From assembly GCA_030147745.1 (NCBI GenBank), contig JASBUS010000018.1, positions 1-42,784 on the forward strand: 42,784 nt of DNA, in the 5' to 3' direction. This stretch comes from Alphaproteobacteria bacterium. GTDB lineage: Bacteria > Pseudomonadota > Alphaproteobacteria > Micavibrionales > Micavibrionaceae. The notes under the pieces were generated by a model. That model was not told the origin of the DNA. It saw only the letters and a program-made list of their open reading frames with translations, and searched no databases. This document shows positions 36,395 to 42,784 of this stretch, piece by piece (the stretch's first letter is position 1; every line of letters begins with the position of its first letter). Made by a program: the position numbers and the translations under genes.

Positions 36395-37567
36395 TTATAT
36401 ATCAAATTGCAGTGGTGATTTTGGCGCAAAATCGCCGCGGGATTTACGCTCGGTCTTAATCGAGATGCTTTGGTCCGCGTTGCGGACAACGCGTTTACGC
36501 TCGACTTCTGCCTTCATGGTGTTGAAATTTAAGGTCAGCTCATGGAAATAACCTGTCGGGTCTTTCAGGCCTTTGCGTCCATCTTGGTCGATAAAGGCGG
36601 GAATATGACGGAAGGATGGCATGGTCAAATAATTAACGCCATCAATCTGGTTAAACATCACGCGGTGGATATGCCCCGATGCAACCAAAGCAACATTGCC
36701 CGCTGTGGCAATGGCTTTGCGGATTTTGTCTGATTCCTTATAAGTGCGCGTTACGGAATAAGGGTCTTCATCCGGTGTTTGGTCAAAATTGAGCGGGATA
36801 TGCATATTAATGATGGCGCGTCCTTTGGCATCGGCAAGAGTGTCTTGTAGCCATTCTAAATCATGCGGGCCGAGTGACAATCCGCCTGTCGCATGGTTGT
36901 GAATGTTGGAATTAAAGAATAATTGGCGGACTTCAAATGGATCGCGTCCATCGGCTACTAATTCGAAATCCTGATAAAAGGCATAGGGATGGGTGCTGTG
37001 TTTCACATGTTTATGGCCGCTGGCTTTGTTGAATAAACCCGCAATTTCACTTTCCGACAATGTAATACATTCATGATTACCATGGAGCACGAATAACGGC
37101 TTTTGCGCGGTGTTTTGCGCTTGGATGATGAAATCGATTAAGTCTCGGTCGTGACTACGAATCTCATGCAGGCGCTGTTCAATTTCATGCTGCGTAATGG
37201 CATTGGGATAACCCGATGCGCGCGCGAATTGTTGAATTAAGAATGAATTGGAATGAAAACGGTCGGGCTTCGCGCTATCACGGCGTAGGCGGCGCTCGGT
37301 GAGTAGTCCGACATATTTATCACGCGCCGCTTGGTCAACATTGGCACTAAGCGCGCTGCTTGATAGGCTGTGGAGATACCACAAATATTCTGATGAAATT
37401 GTGTCGCCGTAATTAACGATCATATGGGCGTCACTGCTGCGGGCGTAGTCAACAAATCCGTTTGATATATGTGTTATATCGTGGTCAGGATTGGTTAAAT
37501 CCCGATAAGTGAAATGCATGTCACTAATGCATAAACTGCGGATTTCGTCGCCCTGTATCGTAATCAT
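36395..37567 (-). CDS. Calcineurin-like metallophosphoesterase
   Basis: 390 residues with the complete five-motif metal site: D-x-H (Asp16, His18 in ISDMHF), GD (Asp55 in NYGDTIS), GNHE (LHGNHE), a histidine (NMHIPL) and GHIH (SGHIHR). No signal peptide. It carries an insertion of about 100 residues, helical and charged, between the GD and GNHE motifs. The substrate is unknown: such enzymes cleave phosphomonoesters, diesters or nucleotides. Its ATG overlaps the end of sdhE by 4 bases, so the two are translationally coupled. Its stop is 8 bases from the convergent polymerase stop. Confidence 0.88.
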   Translation of the reverse strand: MITIQGDEIRSLCISDMHFTYRDLTNPDHDITHISNGFVDYARSSDAHMIVNYGDTISSEYLWYLHSLSSSALSANVDQAARDKYVGLLTERRLRRDSAKPDRFHSNSFLIQQFARASGYPNAITQHEIEQRLHEIRSHDRDLIDFIIQAQNTAQKPLFVLHGNHECITLSESEIAGLFNKASGHKHVKHSTHPYAFYQDFELVADGRDPFEVRQLFFNSNIHNHATGGLSLGPHDLEWLQDTLADAKGRAIINMHIPLNFDQTPDEDPYSVTRTYKESDKIRKAIATAGNVALVASGHIHRVMFNQIDGVNYLTMPSFRHIPAFIDQDGRKGLKDPTGYFHELTLNFNTMKAEVERKRVVRNADQSISIKTERKSRGDFAPKSPLQFDI

Positions 37568-37821
37568 TTTTGATAAACTTTATTCGCAATAATTTTACTG
37601 ACGATACTGCTATATGGCTCATTCGCGGGGGCTTGGTCTTTACCAATGACCCAGTTGAAAATATCAGGGTCTGGTACATCCAGCAGGGTTTCATAGGCAT
37701 CAAGCTCTATGTCCGATAGCGCGGCGAGGTTTTTCTCGGCGAAGTCACCCAGAATAATATCCATTTCCTTTGTGCCACGATGCCAAGAGCGGAAAAGTAG
37801 CTTTTTACGGCGATTATCCAT
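37564..37821 (-). CDS. sdhE: SdhE, FAD assembly factor of succinate dehydrogenase
   Basis: 85 residues, normal length for the family. SdhE helps attach FAD covalently to SdhA. The hallmark RGxxE is present (His14-Arg15-Gly16-Thr-Lys-Glu19 in HRGTKEMD), as are LLFRSWHRG before it and LLDVPDPDIFNW after it. It is divergent from recG with a gap of 33 bases, an order I recall as common in alphaproteobacteria. The gene also overlaps the following phosphoesterase gene. Confidence 0.95.
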   Translation of the reverse strand: MDNRRKKLLFRSWHRGTKEMDIILGDFAEKNLAALSDIELDAYETLLDVPDPDIFNWVIGKDQAPANEPYSSIVSKIIANKVYQK

Positions 37822-37854
37822 TGTATCAATCTGTTTTTTTAGTATTGTTTATAT

Positions 37855-39975
37855 ATGCACAATACTCAGCTTAAGCCGCAGACGCAAGAGCGTCCGTTTA
37901 TTTTAGATCCGTTATACAGATCGGTGACGACGCTCCCCGGTGTGGGGCCGCGCAATGCCAAGTTGTTTGAACGGCTATGCGAGGGCGAAAGGCTGTGGGA
38001 TTTACTATGTCATTTGCCTGTTGATGTGGTTGAACGCGTTGAGGTCGACCAGTTAAAAGAAAGCGATAGCGGCAAAGTCGTTATTGTGAAAGCGAAAATC
38101 CATAAATATTCGATCAGCCGTAAACGTAGCGTCCCATCACGCATTCATTGTACCGCAGGGGATGCGGCGCTTGATTTAGTGTTTTTCCATGCGCGGGAAG
38201 ATTATTTGAAACGCAGCTTCCCAATTGGTGAAGAAAAAGAGATTAGCGGCACCTTGGTTTATTACCGTGGACGCGCCCAAATTACGCATCCAGATTTCTT
38301 TGCGCCCGGTGATGGCGCCGAAGCTTTTGATGAGATTGAACCAGTTTATCCAATGACGCAGGGGCTTGGGCATAAGGTTATTCGTAAAGCGGTGCAGGCG
38401 AGTTTGCGCCAATTGCCAGATTTACCTGAATGGCAAGACCCAACGGTGTTAAAGGCGCGCGGCTGGGCAGGGTGGAAAGACTCGCTTATCGCCTGTCACA
38501 ACCCGAAATCACGCACGACACTCGCGCCAGATAGTAAGGCGCGTCTGCGTTTGGCTTATGATGAAATGCTCGCCCATCAATTGGCGCTGACGCTTATTCG
38601 TAAGGCACAGCAAAAGGCCAAAGGCCGTGTATTTGCGCCGCCAAATTCAAATTTACGTGACCAGTTCTTGGCGTCAATTCCTTTCGCGTTAACGGGCGCG
38701 CAGCAGCGTGTGATTAGTGAAATTGATGCGGATATGGCTTCACCCTTGGCAATGGTGCGCCTTGTGCAGGGGGATGTGGGCTCTGGTAAAACGATGGTGG
38801 CGTGCGCGGCAATGCTTAATGCGGTGGCCTGCGGCACGCAAGCGGCGTTAATGGCGCCGACTGAAATTTTGGCACGTCAACATGCGGAAAGCTTAGGGCC
38901 TTTGCTTGATGGGCTAGGTATTCGTTATATTGTTATGACGGGGCGCGATAAAGGCAAAGCCAAAGAATTACTACTGCAGCAAGTTAAAAACGGCGCGGCG
39001 CAAATTGTTATCGGCACGCATGCCTTATTCCAAGATAAAGTCGAATTCCAAGATCTAGGCCTCGCCGTGATTGATGAACAGCATCGCTTTGGGGTGCATC
39101 AGCGTTTGAAATTATCGCAAAAAGGCGTATCGGATGTTTTGGTCATGACGGCAACGCCTATCCCGCGGACATTGGCGTTAACAGCCTATGGCGATATGGA
39201 TGTTAGCCGCATTGATGAAAAACCTGCAGGGCGTAAACCTGTTGATACGCGCCTTGTACCGCAGGATAAACTTGAAGATATGGTCGCAGGTTTAATGCGC
39301 CAAATCCGCGAAGAAAAAGCCCAAATTTATTGGGTCTGTCCATTGGTCGAAGATTCTGAAGTGCTTGACCTTGCCGCGGCAGAGGAGCGCTTTGATGTGT
39401 TGCAATCCGTGCTTGGGGATCGTGTCGGCCTAGTTCATGGCCGTATGAAGGCCGAAGATAAAGATGCCGTGATGAAGAAGTTTTCGGCGGGTGATCTTGA
39501 TGTTTTGGTCGCGACGACGGTGATTGAGGTCGGGGTGAATGTTCCGAATGCATCGATTATGGTGATTGAACATGCAGAGCGCTTTGGTTTGGCGCAGCTC
39601 CACCAATTACGCGGCCGTGTTGGCCGTGGTGAGCGCGCGTCACATTGTTTCTTGCTCTATGGCAAGCCATTATCCGAAACGGGCAAAGCGCGCCTAAAAA
39701 TAATGCGTGATACTGAAGATGGCTTTGTTATCGCCGAAGAAGATATGCGCTTACGCGGGGCGGGGGATATACTGGGCACGCGTCAGAGCGGTTTGCCAGA
39801 TTATATGCTTGCTGATATGGCCGTACATGGAGAGATTATTGCCATGGCACGTGACGAAGCGCAGCTTATCGTGCAAAAAGACCCGCGTTTATCGAGTGAA
39901 CGCGGCGCGGCGCTTAAAAATTTACTGCATCTATTTAATTTGAAAGAAGCGCTAGAGAATTTACGTTCTGGTTAA
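37855..39975 (+). CDS. recG: RecG, ATP-dependent DNA helicase
   Basis: 706 residues, full length. RecG remodels stalled replication forks and branch-migrates Holliday junctions. The N-terminal wedge domain begins after [13 protein letters not shown]; its OB part runs about residues 70-150. Helicase motifs: Walker [10 protein letters not shown] (near 307), DEQH box VIDEQHRFG (near 405), TATPIPRTL (near 432), [18 protein letters not shown] and motif [11 protein letters not shown] (near 585). The C-terminal [18 protein letters not shown] is RecG-specific. Only 33 bases separate it from sdhE, and no Shine-Dalgarno sequence precedes the ATG. Confidence 0.96.
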   Translation: MHNTQLKPQTQERPFILDPLYRSVTTLPGVGPRNAKLFERLCEGERLWDLLCHLPVDVVERVEVDQLKESDSGKVVIVKAKIHKYSISRKRSVPSRIHCTAGDAALDLVFFHAREDYLKRSFPIGEEKEISGTLVYYRGRAQITHPDFFAPGDGAEAFDEIEPVYPMTQGLGHKVIRKAVQASLRQLPDLPEWQDPTVLKARGWAGWKDSLIACHNPKSRTTLAPDSKARLRLAYDEMLAHQLALTLIRKAQQKAKGRVFAPPNSNLRDQFLASIPFALTGAQQRVISEIDADMASPLAMVRLVQGDVGSGKTMVACAAMLNAVACGTQAALMAPTEILARQHAESLGPLLDGLGIRYIVMTGRDKGKAKELLLQQVKNGAAQIVIGTHALFQDKVEFQDLGLAVIDEQHRFGVHQRLKLSQKGVSDVLVMTATPIPRTLALTAYGDMDVSRIDEKPAGRKPVDTRLVPQDKLEDMVAGLMRQIREEKAQIYWVCPLVEDSEVLDLAAAEERFDVLQSVLGDRVGLVHGRMKAEDKDAVMKKFSAGDLDVLVATTVIEVGVNVPNASIMVIEHAERFGLAQLHQLRGRVGRGERASHCFLLYGKPLSETGKARLKIMRDTEDGFVIAEEDMRLRGAGDILGTRQSGLPDYMLADMAVHGEIIAMARDEAQLIVQKDPRLSSERGAALKNLLHLFNLKEALENLRSG

Positions 39976-40002
39976 TTCGCGTTTTGCTGATATTCGTGGC
40001 TA

Positions 40003-40031
40003 TTGACAAGGCTTCGCGCAGTGTTTAGTTT
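40003..40031 (+). promoter_or_regulatory. Possible promoter upstream of the leader ORF and M32 peptidase
   Basis: A perfect TTGACA (40003-40008), a 17-base spacer, then TAGTTT (40026-40031), a weak -10. Transcription would start near 40038 and cover the leader ORF at 40082. Confidence 0.35.
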
Positions 40032-40081
40032 TTCGAAAAATATATAAAAAAATAATAAGAATAAAACAGGGGAAGGTCGCA

Positions 40082-40120
40082 ATGAAAACGCATGTCATTA
40101 ACGCCTCACCATCCATATAA
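40082..40120 (+). CDS. Possible 12-residue leader peptide
   Basis: ATG 40082 is preceded at 5 bases by GGAAGG, a better ribosome site than that of the peptidase gene. The frame encodes MKTHVINASPSI and stops at 40120. It is in the same frame as the M32 start at 40163, but several stops lie between, so it is not an N-terminal extension. It could be an attenuator-type leader, a remnant, or chance. Confidence 0.25.
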   Translation: MKTHVINASPSI

Positions 40121-40162
40121 AAAGAATAATAGCAGCTGTGTAAGCAGCCGAGCAGGTGAGCG

Positions 40163-41650
40163 ATGTCCACAATACAAAAAGAACAAAGCGTCCATAAGAC
40201 GCTGGATGACTATAGCCGTAAATATCTAGAATTAGAAAATGGGTATGACGAATTGCGCTGGCGTTTGCTCACTACGCCGAAAGGTTTTTTTAGTGGGCTA
40301 GAGTCGCTTTATAATGGCGCGCAGTTATTCGTCAATCAAATGCGTACGCATCATGTTTTATCACAGGATGAATTGCAGGATGCGTTGAAAAAAGGCCATG
40401 TGGATCAGCATGTGCGTTATCAGCAATTGGCGCATGCCGCGTCTTATCATGAAGAATCCGATTTTTTTGGTCAGCTTTATTTGAACTATTTAAAACTGCG
40501 TGCCTTTGGCGCGTTGGAAAAAGCACATGCGCGGGATGATTTTAATGTCGCGGCCGCGCCGCTTGGCCGGTTACTAAAAACGCAGTTTGCGCGCGCTGAA
40601 AAAGCGGGCAAGTCGCCCTATGATTATGGCCTTGCGGCCTATAGCCGTGGGCTGAAAGATCGCACGGTTGAGACGCTGATGAATGATACATATCGCGCCT
40701 ATGTGCAGCTTAATAGTGAGCGTTTGAAACAGGGTAATACTGAGCAAAAAACTTATGCGCCGCTTGTTATTAATAAAAACGCGCAGCAACGTATCGTAAA
40801 ACGTATTTGGGCGGATATGGCGGTAGATATGGATCGCCTGCAGTATAGCGAAGGAGCGCATCCCGCTTGTTTTGGGTCTTATGACCATGTCATGTTGTCG
40901 ATGGCTTATGATGAAGATAATGCCTTAAACACATTTATGTCGGCGGTACATGAAGGTGGTCATGCGCTGTATCGTCAAAATTTACCATGTGCTTTATATG
41001 GCCGCGCCGCAGGTAAAATTGCAGGGCGTGATATGGATGAAGCAATGGCCTTATTCTGGGAACATGGCATTGCTCATAATCCAAATTTTGCCGAATATTT
41101 ATCGCGCGTCATTTGTGATGAAACGGGCGGGGAAGTCGATTACCCCGCGGCGGATATACATGCGCAAATTATCGGCGGCGGGGGCAATGGCCTGCGCATA
41201 AACGCTGATGTATTGCATTACCCGCTTCATTTAATGCAGCGCCGCGCCGTGATGAAGAACTTAGTGCGTCAGGGCGGCGATATACGGAATTTGAAACAGA
41301 TTTTTAATGCCGAAGCCGCAAGCTATATTGGCGCGGATGCAGATTATAGCCATGACCGTCATGGTATTTTGCAAGACCCGCATTGGTTTGCGGGCGATTA
41401 TGCCGATTTTGATAATTACTTTATGGGGCAGAATTATGCCTTAGCGTTATACCAACATATGCAGCCCGCACGTTTTGAACATCTGATTAAAGACGGTCAG
41501 TTTATGCCGATTGTCAAATGGCTCAATGCCAATATTTATCAATATGGTGCATTATTCACCAGCGCGGAAATTGTCGGTAATGTTGTCCCGCCTAAGCAAA
41601 TGGGCGTGAATGGTTATGCCGCGCATATGCGTGATGTTTATAAATTGTAA
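40163..41650 (+). CDS. M32 family (Taq-type) metallocarboxypeptidase, divergent
   Basis: 495 residues, typical family length, cytoplasmic. M32 enzymes remove C-terminal residues from peptides using one zinc. HEGGHALY gives the zinc histidines His263 and His267 and the catalytic Glu264; the third ligand is Glu293 in DEAMALFWEHG, 26 residues after His267, as in the family. QDPHWFAGD and the C-terminal GALFTSAEIVG region also fit. One motif is altered: where relatives have R-V-x-A-D-E-V-T-Y-x-L-H, this protein reads RINADVLHYPLH, losing the Glu. That could change specificity or activity. A short leader ORF precedes it. Confidence 0.88.
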   Translation: MSTIQKEQSVHKTLDDYSRKYLELENGYDELRWRLLTTPKGFFSGLESLYNGAQLFVNQMRTHHVLSQDELQDALKKGHVDQHVRYQQLAHAASYHEESDFFGQLYLNYLKLRAFGALEKAHARDDFNVAAAPLGRLLKTQFARAEKAGKSPYDYGLAAYSRGLKDRTVETLMNDTYRAYVQLNSERLKQGNTEQKTYAPLVINKNAQQRIVKRIWADMAVDMDRLQYSEGAHPACFGSYDHVMLSMAYDEDNALNTFMSAVHEGGHALYRQNLPCALYGRAAGKIAGRDMDEAMALFWEHGIAHNPNFAEYLSRVICDETGGEVDYPAADIHAQIIGGGGNGLRINADVLHYPLHLMQRRAVMKNLVRQGGDIRNLKQIFNAEAASYIGADADYSHDRHGILQDPHWFAGDYADFDNYFMGQNYALALYQHMQPARFEHLIKDGQFMPIVKWLNANIYQYGALFTSAEIVGNVVPPKQMGVNGYAAHMRDVYKL

Positions 41651-41660
41651 TTATATTTTA

Positions 41661-41689
41661 TTGACAACATGTTTTACATAATATAAATT
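41661..41689 (+). promoter_or_regulatory. Promoter for the truncated last gene
   Basis: A perfect TTGACA (41661-41666) is followed by TAAATT after 17 bases (41684-41689), or by TATAAA after 15. It lies 11 bases after the M32 stop and about 45 before the next start. Confidence 0.4.
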
Positions 41690-41733
41690 ACCTTCATCCT
41701 TAAATAGCAGACATAATATAATGGGGTGGGGTT

Positions 41734-42784
41734 GTGTTTAAACGTCAAAAAAATTCAGTTCAGCAAGATCGTGAAAATCAGGCTATACAGGAATCTGTTA
41801 AGCCCCTATGGCAGCGCGGCTTAATCCGCGTTGGTACAGCAGGGGCAAATGTGCTTTCTGGTATATTTAATATGACGATTGTGGCTGGCTTTGGGGCTAT
41901 GGTTTTATCAAACTATGGGAATGACCCGCTTGATGGTCTGAACAATATTTTAACGGATAGAAATGTTGAAGTAATGGAATCGATTACGCAAACCGCTGCG
42001 CCTGATGCGGTTTATGCGGCATTGTTACAGGATAAAAAATATACATTTTATGGTGATATGAACCATACAGTTGGCGCGGTACGCGATTATTTCTTTGGCG
42101 CAGAAAATACGCAAAATATTATCAATGCAGGCGTGAAACATGTGTTCATCGAATATCCGCAAGCGATGCAGTCGATTGTTGATGATCTTGCCGCGGGTAA
42201 AACGAAAAAAGCTGAATTCGTGAAAATATTGACCGATGAAATTCACCCGCTGTGGTGGACAGAAGAGCAAACACGCGGCTACCATGAATTAATGGCGGAT
42301 ATGATTGTGTCGTTGACTGATGCGGGTGTGAAAATGCATTTCTCTGACCCAGGCCTTGGCAGTTCAGGCATGTCTATTGAAAGCAAAGACATGTTGTTTG
42401 AAATGGCAGGGGTGATTGTTGCTGAAATGGAAGCGAATGGCGTTCAGGGTAATATGTCGTCGATGGAAATTTTTATCGCTACGCAGAAATTTATTTACGG
42501 TAAAATTATCGCAGACCCAGAATATAGAACAAAAATGGAAAAGCTTTATGATGAGTTTTTTGAAAAACGTTTGGGTGAAGACAATGAACGCATCGCAGCC
42601 TTCATGAAAGCCGCGGCGAATGATGAAAAATCAGTCATTCTATATGGCTCAGCACATATGATGCGTGAACATGACCTTGATGAAATGTTGGGTAAGGAAG
42701 ATACGCAGCTTATCGGCCTTTATGGTGACAAACGCCAATATGCCGATGCGCTGATATCATTCATCTATTCAAAATTCTTGCCGC
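41734..42784 (+). CDS. Membrane-anchored protein, possibly ChaN/TraB/EreA-like, 3'-truncated
   Basis: 350 codons are visible before the window ends. GTG 41734 is the only start before the first membrane helix; a stop lies in frame at 41719 and GGGGTGGGG is just upstream. One transmembrane helix (about 37-60) is followed by a large soluble part. FYGDMNHTVGAVRDYF (Asp108, His111), a strand VKHVFIEYP (Glu140), and late VILYGSAHMM (His308) give the order G-[DE]-x-x-H, acidic strand end, G-x-x-H seen in Tiki/TraB, ChaN and EreA-type proteins. Family membership is fold-level inference. The related-looking protein at 22390 lacks the membrane anchor. Confidence 0.75.
   Translation, partial: MFKRQKNSVQQDRENQAIQESVKPLWQRGLIRVGTAGANVLSGIFNMTIVAGFGAMVLSNYGNDPLDGLNNILTDRNVEVMESITQTAAPDAVYAALLQDKKYTFYGDMNHTVGAVRDYFFGAENTQNIINAGVKHVFIEYPQAMQSIVDDLAAGKTKKAEFVKILTDEIHPLWWTEEQTRGYHELMADMIVSLTDAGVKMHFSDPGLGSSGMSIESKDMLFEMAGVIVAEMEANGVQGNMSSMEIFIATQKFIYGKIIADPEYRTKMEKLYDEFFEKRLGEDNERIAAFMKAAANDEKSVILYGSAHMMREHDLDEMLGKEDTQLIGLYGDKRQYADALISFIYSKFLP

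Overview
The window looks like chromosomal DNA of an alphaproteobacterium of moderate to low GC. The signs are: an HdaA-type DnaA inactivator with a clamp-binding N-terminus beside an AI-2E-type permease and a DUF2066 protein; a tiny aa3-oxidase subunit IV-type membrane protein; sdhE divergent from recG; and two GTTC-N7-GTTC type LexA boxes, the alphaproteobacterial SOS operator. The order is not resolved. A Rhodospirillales- or Micavibrionales-like bacterium is a guess from gene content only. I see no tRNA, rRNA, insertion sequence, phage or CRISPR array.

Layout. 1-8952: the 3' part of a giant secreted RTX protein with two C-type lectin-like domains and three copies of a module that also forms its C-terminus. 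8962-11917 (minus): operon DUF2066 - AI-2E permease - hdaA. 12182-15813: a 49-residue membrane protein, a terminator, then a hybrid sensor kinase with HisKA, ATPase, receiver and Hpt domains. 15875-19141 (minus): an AsmA/YhdP-like envelope protein. 19263-22320: Bcp peroxiredoxin, an alpha/beta hydrolase (minus), a cysteine desulfurase and a [2Fe-2S] ferredoxin. 22390-23331: a GESH-motif protein.

23328-34916 is the least ordinary stretch. It holds a type I secretion adaptor (HlyD family) co-transcribed with a 940-residue acidic periplasmic protein, and a two-gene operon of a lone secretin-N-type domain plus a TPR lipoprotein. A large protein with a possible RelA/SpoT-like core follows, then an LssB/LapB-type type I secretion ABC transporter and a pair of small DcrB-like and TerB-like proteins. 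The adaptor and transporter probably export RTX proteins such as the one at the left edge. They sit in separate transcription units, and no outer-membrane TolC partner is in the window.

35022-42784: two SOS boxes ahead of a Y-family polymerase, a metallophosphoesterase-sdhE pair (minus), recG, a short leader ORF, a divergent M32 carboxypeptidase, and a truncated membrane-anchored protein that may share the ChaN/TraB/EreA-like fold with the GESH-motif protein at 22390.

All family calls come from reading motifs and gene order. No database search was run.
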